From positions 496,001-560,000 of the forward strand of contig NZ_FNXG01000002.1 of the NCBI RefSeq assembly GCF_900108405.1: 64,000 nt of DNA, read 5' to 3'. The position numbers and the translations under genes were made by a program. Every line of letters starts with the position of its first letter. Position 1 is the first letter of the stretch. Origin of the DNA: Paracoccus alkenifer (GTDB lineage: Bacteria; Pseudomonadota; Alphaproteobacteria; Rhodobacterales; Rhodobacteraceae). Positions 8,380 through 25,433 of the stretch are shown one piece after another. The notes under the pieces are model-generated. The model had not been told where the DNA came from. It searched no databases and saw only the letters and a program-made list of their open reading frames with translations.

Positions 8380-8979
8380 TCAGCCCATCCGCCGCAGATA
8401 GGTCCAGGTCGGCACCCGCGCCTCGCGCGCGACCGACCAGCTTTCCGCATCGCCAAGATAGGAAAACCCGGCGTTGGTCAGCACCTTGGCCGAGCCGGGG
8501 TTGTCCTGGAACGCCTCGGCAAACAGCGTGCGCGAGCCGTGGGGGTTGGCCGCGACCAGCGCCTGCACCGCCTCGGTGGCAAAGCCGGTGTTCCAGAACC
8601 CCGAGCCGATCCAGAACCCCAGCTCGGACTGCTCTGGCTCGATCCGGGTCAGCGAGACCACGCCCAGCAGCTCGCCCAGCTCCGATTCGCTGGCGTCGAT
8701 GGCCCAGACATCCTCGTTGCGCTCGGGCGACATGGCGCGGGCGACATATTGCTCGGCCGCGCCGGGGGGCAGGGGGTGGGGGATGGCGCGGGTGCCCTCG
8801 GCCACGCGGCGGTCGGCGGTGTAAAGCTGGATCAGCCCCGCATCGGCTGCCCGCAGCGGTCGCAGCAGGAAACGCCCGGCGGCGATGACCTGCTGGTCGT
8901 CGGCGCGGGTGCTGTCGGTGGTCCGGTCGAAAACCTGCACATCCGGCGCGGATTTCGTCACGAGTCTGGTCTGGTTCAT
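8380..8979 (-). CDS. GNAT family N-acetyltransferase
   Basis: 199 residues from the ATG at 8979, chosen because GGAG lies 5 bases before it; the frame is open further upstream. The RimJ/RimL-like pattern is clear: FLLRPLRAADAGLIQ at the start, GVVSLTRIEPEQSELGFWIG in the middle, then the acetyl-CoA loop region WNTGFATEAVQAL and NPGSAKVLTNAGFSYLG. It acetylates an amine, possibly an N-terminal residue of a protein; the substrate is unknown. It lies downstream of rplU-rpmA, separated by a terminator hairpin. Confidence 0.85.
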   Translation of the reverse strand: MNQTRLVTKSAPDVQVFDRTTDSTRADDQQVIAAGRFLLRPLRAADAGLIQLYTADRRVAEGTRAIPHPLPPGAAEQYVARAMSPERNEDVWAIDASESELGELLGVVSLTRIEPEQSELGFWIGSGFWNTGFATEAVQALVAANPHGSRTLFAEAFQDNPGSAKVLTNAGFSYLGDAESWSVAREARVPTWTYLRRMG

Positions 8980-9035
8980 CCTGCTCCCCATCGGCGGCCC
9001 GTCCTCCTCCTCAAGGCAGGGCGACCCTGAAACGA

Positions 9036-9066
9036 CAACGGGGACCGGCAGTGCCGATCCCCGTTG
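9036..9066 (-). terminator. Terminator hairpin after rpmA
   Basis: A long inverted repeat: CAACGGGGA at 9036-9044 pairs with TCCCCGTTG at 9058-9066, with a second inner stem of CGGCA/TGCCG. It lies 21 bp after the rpmA stop on the minus strand. The following tract (GTCGTTTC) is only weakly T-rich. Confidence 0.65.
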
Positions 9067-9087
9067 CAATGATCTGCTGCGATCGGC

Positions 9088-9357
9088 TTATTCGGCCGCG
9101 GTGGCCACGGGCTGGATCGAAATATAGGTTCGGCCTTTCAGCCCCTTGCGGAACGCAACGGTGCCTTCGGTCAGGGCGAACAGGGTGTGGTCGCGGCCCA
9201 TGCCGACGTTTTCGCCCGGCCACCAGGTGGTGCCGCGCTGACGCACGATGATGTTGCCGGGAACGGCCAGCTGGCCACCGAACAGCTTGACGCCAAGGCG
9301 GCGCCCCGCGGAATCGCGGCCGTTACGGGACGAGCCGCCTGCTTTTTTATGTGCCAT
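9088..9357 (-). CDS. rpmA: 50S ribosomal protein L27
   Basis: 89 residues. It starts [20 protein letters not shown], the hallmark L27 N-terminus that reaches towards the peptidyl-transferase centre, and continues with the family core ([22 protein letters not shown]). It lies 12 bp after rplU on the same strand, the conserved rplU-rpmA pair. No N-terminal cleavage extension of the Firmicutes type is present. Confidence 0.98.
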   Translation of the reverse strand: MAHKKAGGSSRNGRDSAGRRLGVKLFGGQLAVPGNIIVRQRGTTWWPGENVGMGRDHTLFALTEGTVAFRKGLKGRTYISIQPVATAAE

Positions 9358-9369
9358 GGATCAGTCTCC

Positions 9370-16413
<7,044 letters not shown>

Positions 16414-16454
16414 GGCCGCTGCCGCTGCCGTTCCGCGCTGCCCAGCGTCGCGCG

Positions 16455-16508
16455 CTCTTTCATCTTGCCGCAAATATCCCGGGGGCGCGGGGGCAGAGCC
16501 CCCGCTTT
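16455..16508 (+). terminator. Repeat copy E / bidirectional terminator between recG and trpE
   Basis: CTCTTTCATC, then GCAAATATCCCGGGGG, then the perfect hairpin GCGGGGGC-AGA-GCCCCCGC (16487-16505) followed by TTTCG. It sits in the convergent gap between recG and trpE, the place for a terminator, and belongs to the dispersed AAATATCCC repeat family. Confidence 0.65.
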
Positions 16509-16538
16509 CGCCTGCGCCCCCGCCTTGCCCGAGCCGCG

Positions 16539-18041
16539 CTATCCGTTCCCGCGCAGGAACTGCGCCGCGCCCTCGGCCGCGCGCACCATGGCGCGGGATT
16601 TATGCACGCATTCCATGTATTCGCTGGCCGGGTCGCTGTCATAGACCACGCCGCCGCCGGCCTGCACGTAAAGCTTGCCGTCCTTGACCACGCCGGTGCG
16701 CAGGGCGATGCACATGTCCATCTCGCCATTCGCCGCGAAATAGCCGATGGCACCGCCGTAGATGCCGCGTTTTTCCGGCTCCAGCTCGTCGATGATCTCC
16801 ATCGCGCGGACCTTGGGGGCGCCGCTGACGGTGCCTGCGGGCAGGCCGGCCAGCAGCGCCGACAGCGCGTCCTGATCCTCGCGCAGCTCGCCCACCACGT
16901 TCGAGACGATATGCATGACGTGGGAATAGCGCTCGATGATGAATTCCTCGGTCGGGCGCACGGTGCCGGGTTTTGCCACCCGGCCGACGTCGTTGCGGCC
17001 AAGGTCCAGCAGCATCAGATGCTCGGCCAGTTCCTTTTCGTCGGCCAGCAGGTCGGCCTCGTTGGCGCGGTCCTCGTCGGGGGTGGCGCCGCGGGGGCGG
17101 GTGCCGGCGATGGGGCGGATCGTCACCTCGCCGTCACGCAGCCGCACCAGGATTTCCGGCGAGGCGCCGACGATCTGGAACCCGCCCATGTTGAGAAAGA
17201 ACATGAAAGGCGAGGGATTCGTCCGCCGCAGCGAGCGATACAGCGCAAAGGGCGGCAGCGGGAACTCGATGGTCCAGCGCTGCGCCGGCACCACCTGAAA
17301 GATGTCCCCGGCGCGGATCTGGTCGCGGGCCTTTTCGACGGCAGCCATATAGGCGTCGCGGGTGAAATTCGACTGCGGCTCGCCGATGGTGCGGTTCTCG
17401 CCAAGCGCGCGCGGCTCGGCCGGCTGGCGGTCCAGCGCGCGCAGCGCCTCCATCACCCGCTCGGCCGCCTGCGCATAGGCGGCGCGGGCGGGCACCGCGG
17501 GGTCGTGCCAGGCGGGGGCGCACAGCAAGACCTCGCCCTTGACCCCGTCCAGCACCGCCACGACCGAAGGCCGCAGCAGCATCGCGTCGGGCACCCCGAT
17601 CGGGTCGGGGTTCACGTTCGGCAGGTGCTCGACCAGCCGGATCATGTCATAGCCCAGATAGCCGAACAGCCCGGCGCCGCTGGCCGGCACGCCCTCGGGC
17701 ATGTCGATCCGGCTTTCGGCGATCAGCGCGCGCAAGCTGTCCAGCGGCGGGCGCGGATCGTCCTCAAAGGCGTCGGAATAGCGCGCCTGCCGGTTGATGC
17801 GGGCCTGCGTGCCGCGGCATTCCCAGATCAGGTCGGGCTTCATGCCGACGATGGAATAGCGGCCGCGGACCTCGCCGCCGGTCACGCTTTCCAGCATGAA
17901 GGACAGGGGCGCGGCCTCGGCCAGTTTCAGCATCAGGCTGACCGGCGTATCAAGGTCCGCGGCCAGCCGGATCATCACAAGCTGGTTGCGGCCCTCGGCC
18001 CAGCCACGCTCGAACGCGGGGAAATCGGGGGTAAGTTCCAT
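16539..18041 (-). CDS. trpE: Anthranilate synthase component I TrpE
   Basis: 500 residues from the ATG at 18041, whose A is shared with the TGA of the upstream ppiD-like gene (TGATG coupling). The chorismate-binding domain is complete: IAGTRPRG, LLDLGRNDVGRV, GTVSGAPKVRAMEIID, YGGAIGY. The N-terminal domain with the tryptophan-feedback segment (LESVTGGEVRGRYS) is present. With TrpG it makes anthranilate from chorismate and glutamine. It is separated from trpGDC by about 5 kb and lies in an operon with the foldase gene. Confidence 0.97.
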   Translation of the reverse strand: MELTPDFPAFERGWAEGRNQLVMIRLAADLDTPVSLMLKLAEAAPLSFMLESVTGGEVRGRYSIVGMKPDLIWECRGTQARINRQARYSDAFEDDPRPPLDSLRALIAESRIDMPEGVPASGAGLFGYLGYDMIRLVEHLPNVNPDPIGVPDAMLLRPSVVAVLDGVKGEVLLCAPAWHDPAVPARAAYAQAAERVMEALRALDRQPAEPRALGENRTIGEPQSNFTRDAYMAAVEKARDQIRAGDIFQVVPAQRWTIEFPLPPFALYRSLRRTNPSPFMFFLNMGGFQIVGASPEILVRLRDGEVTIRPIAGTRPRGATPDEDRANEADLLADEKELAEHLMLLDLGRNDVGRVAKPGTVRPTEEFIIERYSHVMHIVSNVVGELREDQDALSALLAGLPAGTVSGAPKVRAMEIIDELEPEKRGIYGGAIGYFAANGEMDMCIALRTGVVKDGKLYVQAGGGVVYDSDPASEYMECVHKSRAMVRAAEGAAQFLRGNG

Positions 18042-19954
18042 CACTGGATCATCGCATTCGCAGCGTTCAGCGCGCTGTCGTTGATGGTGGCGCCGTGGCT
18101 GGCTTGCAGGGCGCGGACATAGGCGTCGAACAGGTCCGAGCGCACGGATTCGGTCAGTCTCGCCTCGACCCCGTTCAGCACCGGCTGCGATTCGGGCGCC
18201 GAGAGGTCCGAGGATCTGATGGCGTCCAGGCGGATCAGGAACACCCGGCCCTCGGCCTCGACGGCAGCGGCGTCGCCGATGTTTTCAAGCATGAAGCCCC
18301 GGGTGACGACCGCGGCCGGCACGCCCTCGATCCCGAAATCGCGCTCGACATCGGTGGCGGTCTGGAACGTCGGCGGCGCGGGCTGGGGTGCGGCATCGGA
18401 TCCCGCCCCCGCATCGGTTTCGGCCGGCTCCGCGGGCAGGTCGCCGTTGGCCACGGATTCCAGCACCAGCTCGCGTTCCTCGGCGCGGATCTTCAGCTCG
18501 CGCCGGGTCTCGGCGGCGGTCCAGTCGGCCAGCACCAGCTCGCGCACCTCGTCAAACGGGATCAGCTCGGGCGCGATCAGCTGATCGAGCCGCAGCGCGA
18601 ACAGCCCGCCGTCGTCCAGTTGGTGAAGCTGTAGGAACTCGCCCTCGGTCAGCGAAGGCGCAAGCTGGCGGAACGCCTCATAGGCGGCGATCCCCTGCGA
18701 GGGGGTGTCGGCCGAGAATTCGATCTCGCCCAGCTGCATGTCGGTATCCGCGGCCAGATCCTCGACCGAGGCGCCGCCTGCGACCAGATCCTCAAGATCA
18801 TGGGCCTGTTCCTCGATCACCCGGCGGGCGCGGTCGGCCGCGGCCTCGCCGCGCAGCTCGGGCATTGCCTGCTCAAACGACACGTCCACCGGGTCGAGAA
18901 TCGCATTCATCGAAAACAGGGCCGGGCCGAGGTCCGAGGGCAGCGGCCCCACCACGCCGGGCTGGTCCAGCGCGAACAGCGCGGCCCCGGCGGCGCCCAG
19001 TTCGGATTCGGCGCGCTCGCCCAGGTCGATGTCAGTCAGGGTCAGTCCGCGCTCGGCCGCCAGCTGTTCGAAACTGGCCTCGCCCGCGTCCAGCCTTGCC
19101 TTGGCGGCCTCGGCCTCGGCTTGCGAGGAATAGACCAGACGCTCGACCATGCGGCGCTCGGGCTGCTGGAATTCGTCGATGCGGGATTGGTAAAGATCGC
19201 GCAGCGCAGAATCGTCCAGCTGCACGGTGGATTCCAGCATTTCAGGCGTCAGCCAGGCATAGGTGATATGGCGGCGCTCGGGGCGGGTGAACTGCGCCGC
19301 ATTGGCCTGATGCCAGGCGATCAGGGTTTCTTCGTCCGGAGGGTTGATCGGCGCGGCCAGATCCTCGGCCGTCAGCTCGTCCCAGGAAAAATCGCGCCGT
19401 TCAAGGATCCAGCGGGCGGTGGTGTCGCGCAGCGTCGCGGGCGCCTTGACCCCGCCCACCACCGCGTCCTGCAACAGCACCCGCGCGGCATCCATGCGCA
19501 CGTCTTCCTCGAACCGGGCGGGGGTCAGCCCCTCGCGCCGCAGCACGTCCTGATACAGCGCGGCATCGAACTGCCCGCCCGCCGTCTGGAACGCGGGGGC
19601 CGAGGTCACGTCGCGCAGCACCACGTCGTCGCCCACCGACAGGCCGATGCGCCGGGCCTCGGCCTCAAGCGCGGCCGCGGCGAACAGCCGCGACTGGACC
19701 TGCTGGGGAATGCCGATGGCGCGGGCCTGCTCGGCGGTCAGGGATTGCCCGGTCTGCATCGCAAACCCCTGCATGTCGGACCGCACGCCGCGCACATAAT
19801 CGCGGCTGTCGATCTCGGCGCTGCCCACGGCGCCGATCGCGCCCGAGCTGACGCCCGAGAAATTGGTGATGCCGAACCCGCCCAGCCCCAGAAGCAGCAG
19901 CCCCATCAGCAACCAGACCACCGTCGATTTGCCCTTGGTGCGCAAGCTGCTCAT
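18041..19954 (-). CDS. SurA N-terminal / PpiD-type periplasmic foldase
   Basis: 637 residues from the ATG at 19954 (MSSLRTKGKSTVVWLLMG). One N-terminal membrane segment (residues about 11-33) anchors a large periplasmic part; a SurA-N type helical domain follows, then a parvulin-like region around residues 230-400. The family wording is weak in the PPIase part, so catalysis may be lost, as in several alphaproteobacterial PpiD proteins. It is expected to assist folding of exported proteins at the inner membrane. The stop overlaps the trpE start by one base. Confidence 0.85.
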   Translation of the reverse strand: MSSLRTKGKSTVVWLLMGLLLLGLGGFGITNFSGVSSGAIGAVGSAEIDSRDYVRGVRSDMQGFAMQTGQSLTAEQARAIGIPQQVQSRLFAAAALEAEARRIGLSVGDDVVLRDVTSAPAFQTAGGQFDAALYQDVLRREGLTPARFEEDVRMDAARVLLQDAVVGGVKAPATLRDTTARWILERRDFSWDELTAEDLAAPINPPDEETLIAWHQANAAQFTRPERRHITYAWLTPEMLESTVQLDDSALRDLYQSRIDEFQQPERRMVERLVYSSQAEAEAAKARLDAGEASFEQLAAERGLTLTDIDLGERAESELGAAGAALFALDQPGVVGPLPSDLGPALFSMNAILDPVDVSFEQAMPELRGEAAADRARRVIEEQAHDLEDLVAGGASVEDLAADTDMQLGEIEFSADTPSQGIAAYEAFRQLAPSLTEGEFLQLHQLDDGGLFALRLDQLIAPELIPFDEVRELVLADWTAAETRRELKIRAEERELVLESVANGDLPAEPAETDAGAGSDAAPQPAPPTFQTATDVERDFGIEGVPAAVVTRGFMLENIGDAAAVEAEGRVFLIRLDAIRSSDLSAPESQPVLNGVEARLTESVRSDLFDAYVRALQASHGATINDSALNAANAMIQ

Positions 19955-20057
19955 GGGTTCGTCCCTTCTTGTGGTTTCAGCCGGCTTCTTAGGCAAGGCC
20001 CCGCGGGCGGGCAAGGCAAAGAAGCCGCGAGAATTGCCCGGACCCCGCGCGCAACGC

Positions 20058-21233
20058 TCAGCCGGCCAGTGCCCGCAGCCTGTCGGCCAGCGCCGAAATC
20101 CCGGTCTCGTCGATATTGGCAAAGGCGATGCGCAGGTGGCGGGCGCCGTCGGGGTCGTCCTTGGGCATGAACATGGTGCCGGGCAGCAGCAGCACGCCGG
20201 CCTCGCGCACCAGCCGCTGCGCCAGCGTGGCGGAATCCTCGGCAAAGGGATGCTCGACCCAGGCGAAATACGCCCCGCACCCTTTCAGCCGCCAGCCGTC
20301 CAGCCCGGCCACCGCCCGTTCCATGGCGGCACGGCGGCGCAGGATTTCCTGCCGTTCCCCCGCCAGCCAGCCGCCCAGGTTCCGCATCCCCCACAGCGCG
20401 CCGATCTGGCCCAGCTGGGCGGTGCAGATCGACAGCGTGTCCAGCAGTTTTTCCACCTGCACCTGCCGCGCGCCGCTGGCGACCAGCGCGCCGACGCGGT
20501 GGCCGGTCAGCCGGTAAGCCTTGGAAAAGGAATACAGCTGGATCAGCACCTCGCCCCAGTCGGGGTCCGAAAACAGCCCATGCGGCGCCGAGTCGCGCGA
20601 ATCGAAATCGCGATAGGTCTCGTCCACGATCAGCGCGAGGCCGCGGGCGCGCGCAAGATCGTAGAAACCGCGCAGCACCTCGGCCGGGTATTCCGCGCCC
20701 GAGGGGTTGTTGGGCGTGACCAGCAGGATGGCGCGGGTGCGCGGCGTGATCAGCGCCGCCGCCGCCTGCGGGTCGGGCACCATGCCGGGGCCGCATTTCA
20801 GCGGCACGGCCTCGATCCCCTGCATGTCCAGCCACATCTTGTGGTTGAAATACCAAGGCACCGGCACGATCACCTGGTCGCCCCGCTGCGCGACCGAGGC
20901 CGCCGCGATGCAGAACGCCTGATTGCAGCCGGGGGTGATCGCGACATTTTCGGCCCGCAGCGTGGCGCCGTAAGCGTCCGAGAACGTCCGGGCCACCGTT
21001 TCGCGCAGGTCGGGGTTGCCCAGCACCGGGCCATACAGATGTGCCTCGGCCCTTGTCACCGAGGCGTCGGCAATCGCGCGGCGCAGCCCTTCGGGGGGCG
21101 GATCGACGGGGGCGGCCTGGCTGACGTTGATCAGCGGCCGGTCGGGGGGAAAGCTGACGCCGTTCAGCCAGCGCCGCGCCTCCATCACCGGGGGGCGGAA
21201 GGTGGCGGCGAGATCGGGGTTCAGGGGCAGCAT
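20058..21233 (-). CDS. Class I/II PLP-dependent aminotransferase
   Basis: 391 residues. PLP-binding residues are all visible: LVTPNNPSG (Asn175/176), VDET (Asp204) and the Schiff-base Lys238 in YSFSKAYRLTGHRVG; an Arg late in the chain (HLRIAFANID) should bind the substrate carboxylate. It belongs to the aspartate-aminotransferase fold I group, but the amino-acid specificity cannot be assigned. The start ATG shares one base with the stop of the upstream Ala/Pro-rich gene, so they form a pair; the ppiD-like gene begins 103 bp downstream. Confidence 0.92.
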   Translation of the reverse strand: MLPLNPDLAATFRPPVMEARRWLNGVSFPPDRPLINVSQAAPVDPPPEGLRRAIADASVTRAEAHLYGPVLGNPDLRETVARTFSDAYGATLRAENVAITPGCNQAFCIAAASVAQRGDQVIVPVPWYFNHKMWLDMQGIEAVPLKCGPGMVPDPQAAAALITPRTRAILLVTPNNPSGAEYPAEVLRGFYDLARARGLALIVDETYRDFDSRDSAPHGLFSDPDWGEVLIQLYSFSKAYRLTGHRVGALVASGARQVQVEKLLDTLSICTAQLGQIGALWGMRNLGGWLAGERQEILRRRAAMERAVAGLDGWRLKGCGAYFAWVEHPFAEDSATLAQRLVREAGVLLLPGTMFMPKDDPDGARHLRIAFANIDETGISALADRLRALAG

Positions 21234-22645
21234 CAGCGGCGCTCCCCGGGGTCCGGGGCAGTCACGGCCGCACCCGGCGCGGCAAGCGGATCGGGCAGCG
21301 ACAGGTCGGGCGCGGGCCGCGGCGCACGGCTGGCCGCAGGCGGGTTGCCGGCGGCGGGCAGGGCCGGGGGTGGTGCAAGCGCCGGCGTCGGGGCCGAGGG
21401 CGAGACGGCGATGCTCTCGGCAACGGCTGCGTCGCGGGATGCCGGGGCGGTTGCGGCCGGGGTTTTGCCCTGGGCAGCGGGGCTTGCCGCGGTTTCCTGC
21501 GCCGGGGCTGCTGCTTCGGCCGGCGTTGTGCCCGGCCGGGCGGGGCCATCGGTGTCGGATGCGGCCGCGTCGGGGTCGCCGGCGTCGGGGCGGGCCGTGG
21601 CCTCGGGGTCCGGTTCGACTGCAAAGCCGCCGTCGGTGATGTCGCTTGCGGTGTCGGCGGTGTCCGGCGATTGCGTCGGTTCCACCGCAGCAGCGCTTGC
21701 CGCGGCCTCGGCGGCCTCGGCGTCTTGGGCGGCGGCGATGCTGCGGTCGGGCAGATGGTCGGGGTCCGGTGCGACCAGCCGTCCCGGCACCGGCGCGGCA
21801 GTCCCGGCGCGCGGCGGCGCCGCAACCGGTGCGGGATGGGCCGGGTCCGCGCTCAGCACGGCGGGGCTGTGCGGAGCGGCGGTCTCGGCCGGGCGTTCAC
21901 CGGGGGGCGCTGTGGGCGCGGGCAGCGGCTCGATTGCGCCGGCGTTCTCGCCGCTGCGGGGCAGGGGCGACGGCGTGGGCGCGGCAGAACCGGCCGGCGC
22001 GACCGGCGGCAGATCCACCCCGCGCAGAAACTCCGAGCCGACCGGATCAGGCAGGGCCGCAATCGGGGCCTGAGCGGCGGAATCAGGGGCCCGAGCGTGC
22101 GCCGCCGCGTCGGCGCTGTCCGTTGCCAGCAGATCGTCATCTGCCGCGGCGACGTCGTCGGGCACAGTGCCATCTGCCGAAACCGTGTCGGCAGCCGCTG
22201 CGGCATCACTGTCCGCCCCCGCGTCGCCGCCTGCCGCACCGCCCTTATCGGCCGCGGGGCCAGTGCCGTCATCCGCAGCCTCGTCATCCGCAGTGCCGTC
22301 ATCCGCTGACCCGCCAGGGGCGGCCTCGGTTTCGCCGTCAGTCGGGCGCGGGCCGTCCGCAACAGGCCCGCCGTCCGGCGTGGCATCGCCGTCCGATGCG
22401 ACCGGGCCGTCCGCGACGGCTTCAAGACCCGCCAGGCTGGCGTTGCCTGCGGACGGCGGCGCCCCTGCCGCGTTCTCGGGGGCGCCCGCCTCGGCAATAG
22501 CCGCTGCATCCGATCCGGCGGGCTGCATGTCGTGCAGGTCGTTGCCCGGCTCGGGGGCCGCGCGGGGAAAGGCCAGAGACAGCGCCGCCAGCGTCGCGCC
22601 GCACAGCAGCGTGCCGTGAACCAACCCGGTCCAGAAACCCGCCAT
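21233..22645 (-). CDS. Ala/Pro/Asp-rich membrane-anchored protein of unknown function
   Basis: 470 residues from the ATG at 22645 (MAGFWTGLVHGTLLCGATLA). A single N-terminal hydrophobic segment (residues 5-28) is followed by about 440 residues of low-complexity Ala/Pro/Asp/Gly sequence with no folded domain that I can recognise. The start and linker style, including GSEF, recall the N-terminal half of Rhodobacterales divergent polysaccharide deacetylases (YibQ-like), but the deacetylase domain is missing and the frame ends directly in the aminotransferase start. It may be a truncated relic or a genuine surface spacer protein. Medium confidence that it is coding. Confidence 0.55.
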   Translation of the reverse strand: MAGFWTGLVHGTLLCGATLAALSLAFPRAAPEPGNDLHDMQPAGSDAAAIAEAGAPENAAGAPPSAGNASLAGLEAVADGPVASDGDATPDGGPVADGPRPTDGETEAAPGGSADDGTADDEAADDGTGPAADKGGAAGGDAGADSDAAAAADTVSADGTVPDDVAAADDDLLATDSADAAAHARAPDSAAQAPIAALPDPVGSEFLRGVDLPPVAPAGSAAPTPSPLPRSGENAGAIEPLPAPTAPPGERPAETAAPHSPAVLSADPAHPAPVAAPPRAGTAAPVPGRLVAPDPDHLPDRSIAAAQDAEAAEAAASAAAVEPTQSPDTADTASDITDGGFAVEPDPEATARPDAGDPDAAASDTDGPARPGTTPAEAAAPAQETAASPAAQGKTPAATAPASRDAAVAESIAVSPSAPTPALAPPPALPAAGNPPAASRAPRPAPDLSLPDPLAAPGAAVTAPDPGERR

Positions 22646-22877
22646 CAGCCCGTTCCCCTGTCCGTTGCCCCGATGCCCGATACGCGCACCCCGCGCCGGC
22701 AGAAAAACCGCGGCCCGAGGCACCCGGCGGGGGTTGACCCCCCGCATGGCTTGGGACCATCTATATCCAACCGCCTGTGGCGGGCCACCCCTTTTCCTCG
22801 ACCTGCCCTCCAGCCGCTCTTTCACCTTTGCGCCCCCCGGCGCCGCCCCGTTTCCGCGAATATCCAGCGAGTCGCCG

Positions 22878-23524
22878 ATGTCCCTTCTGTCCTTTGTTCC
22901 GGCCATCACCACCGGCGCCGCCCCCGACACGGCGCCGCGGATCCTGATGATCGACAATTACGACAGCTTTACATGGAACCTCGTCCATTACCTGGCCGAG
23001 GCCGGCGCCTCGGTGGAAATCGCCCGCAACGACGCGCTGTCGGTGGACGAGGCGCTGGCGCGCCGCCCCGCCGGGCTGCTGGTCTCGCCGGGGCCCTGCA
23101 CCCCGGGGCAGGCGGGCATGATCGTGCCGCTGATCCGGGCGGCGGCGGAAACCGGGCTGCCGGTGCTGGGCGTCTGCCTGGGCCATCAGGCGATCGCCGA
23201 GGCGTTCGGCGGCCGCGTCATCCGCGCGCCCCGCATCGTCCACGGCAAGACCGACATGATCGCCCATGACGGCAGCGGGGTGTTCGCCGGGCTGCCCTCG
23301 CCGCTGCGGGCGACGCGCTATCATTCGCTGTGCGTGGACCCCGACAGCCTGCCCGACTGCCTGCGCGTGACCGCCACCGCCACCGACGGCACCATCATGG
23401 GGCTGACGCACCGCAGCCTGCCGGTCGAGGGCGTGCAGTTCCACCCCGAAAGCATCCGCTCGGAACACGGGCACGAGATGATCGCCAGCTTCCTGCGCCG
23501 TTGCAGCAACTCGACCGAGGCCGC

Positions 23525-23528
<4 letters not shown>
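22878..23528 (+). CDS. trpG: Anthranilate synthase component II TrpG
   Basis: 216 residues from the ATG at 22878. Most family members begin just before IDNYDSF, so this copy would carry about 22 extra N-terminal residues; the ATG at 22948 and an in-frame ATG at 22746 are alternatives. The glutamine-amidotransferase triad is intact: Cys100 in GVCLGHQ, His189 and Glu191 in QFHPES. It supplies ammonia to TrpE. The stop overlaps trpD by 4 bp (ATGA). Confidence 0.95.
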
Positions 23529-24586
<1,058 letters not shown>

Positions 24587-24606
24587 CGGCATGAGGTCGG
24601 GCGCGA

Positions 24607-24650
24607 TCTTCTCTCTTGTCCCCAAATATCCCCGCCGGAGGCTCCGGCGG
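24607..24650 (+). repeat. Intergenic repeat, AAATATCCC subtype, copy F
   Basis: TCTTCTCTCTTGTC, then CCCAAATATCCCC, then the perfect palindromic hairpin CCGCCGGAG/CTCCGGCGG (24632-24650). It fills the gap between trpD and ung; the hairpin covers the ung ribosome-binding region and ends at the GTG start. The related copy G lies on the other side of ung in the opposite orientation. Confidence 0.65.
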
Positions 24651-25294
24651 TGACGCAGCCGCTGCCGCCGCCGGCCTGGGCGCATCTGCCCTTCTTCACC
24701 CGCGACTGGCCGGCGATCCGCGAACGGCTGCGCGGTCTCGACTGGCTGCCGGGGCCGGGGCGGGTGTTTGCCGCGCTTGCTGCCGTGGCGCCGCAGGATG
24801 TGCGGGTGGTGATCCTGGGGCAGGATCCCTATCCGACGCCGGGCCATGCCAACGGGCTGGCATTCTCGGTCAACCCGGGGGTGAAGCTGCCGCGCTCGCT
24901 GGCCAATATCTTTGCCGAGCTTGCCGCCGACACCGGCACGGCTCCGTCCTCGGGCGACCTGAGCCACTGGGCGCGGCAGGGGGTGCTGCTGCTCAATACC
25001 TCGCTGTCGGTGTTGCCGGGGCAGGCGGGGGCACATGCGGGCTGGGGCTGGGACCGGCTGGCGCGCGAGTCCATTGCCGAGGCACAATCCCACGGGCCGC
25101 TGGGTTTCATCCTGTGGGGCGCCCATGCCGCCCGCGTGGCCCGCGGCCTGCCGCGCCCGCAGGATCTGGTGATCGAAAGCCCGCATCCCTCACCCCTGTC
25201 GGCGCGGCGCGGGTTTTTCGGGTCACGCCCGTTCAGCCGGGTGAACGCGTGGCTGCTGGCGCAAGGGCGTGCGCCGATCGACTGGTCGGGATAG
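24650..25294 (+). CDS. ung: Uracil-DNA glycosylase, family 1
   Basis: 214 residues with a GTG start. The water-activating loop [17 protein letters not shown] has catalytic Asp59; the minor-groove loop [13 protein letters not shown] has His179; LLLNTSLSV carries the uracil-binding Asn. It removes uracil from DNA, starting base-excision repair. It sits between trpD and trpC, flanked on both sides by copies of the AAATATCCC repeat in opposite orientations, which suggests that it was inserted as a unit. Confidence 0.96.
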   Translation: MTQPLPPPAWAHLPFFTRDWPAIRERLRGLDWLPGPGRVFAALAAVAPQDVRVVILGQDPYPTPGHANGLAFSVNPGVKLPRSLANIFAELAADTGTAPSSGDLSHWARQGVLLLNTSLSVLPGQAGAHAGWGWDRLARESIAEAQSHGPLGFILWGAHAARVARGLPRPQDLVIESPHPSPLSARRGFFGSRPFSRVNAWLLAQGRAPIDWSG

Positions 25295-25308
25295 CGGCGC
25301 GGCCGGAC

Positions 25309-25353
25309 CGGGGCGCTGCCCCGGACCCCGGGATATTTATGTGATGAAGAAAA
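25309..25353 (-). repeat. Intergenic repeat, AAATATCCC subtype, copy G
   Basis: In minus orientation: TTTTTCTTCATCACAT, AAATATCCCGGGG, then the hairpin CGGGGC-AGC-GCCCCG (25309-25323). It matches copy D at 9959 nearly base for base. On the plus strand the hairpin follows the ung stop by 15 bp and could terminate it. Confidence 0.75.
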
Positions 25354-25433
25354 ACCTCGCGTTGCCGTGTGGGCGCGGGCGGTGTCGGGTGGAGGCAGTT
25401 GCGTCCGGCCCTGCCGTGGCGCTATCTGTGTGC

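Noticed and set aside
19863..22073. 736-codon plus-strand frame opposite ppiD, the aminotransferase and the Ala/Pro-rich gene
   Set aside because: Composition is Arg/Gly/His-rich without any motif, while the minus-strand genes have clear families and coupled starts.
22746..22877. Possible trp leader peptide or attenuator before trpG
   Set aside because: The upstream in-frame ATG (MAWDHLYP) has a single Trp codon, is continuous with trpG, and is not followed by an alternative hairpin pair that I could find.
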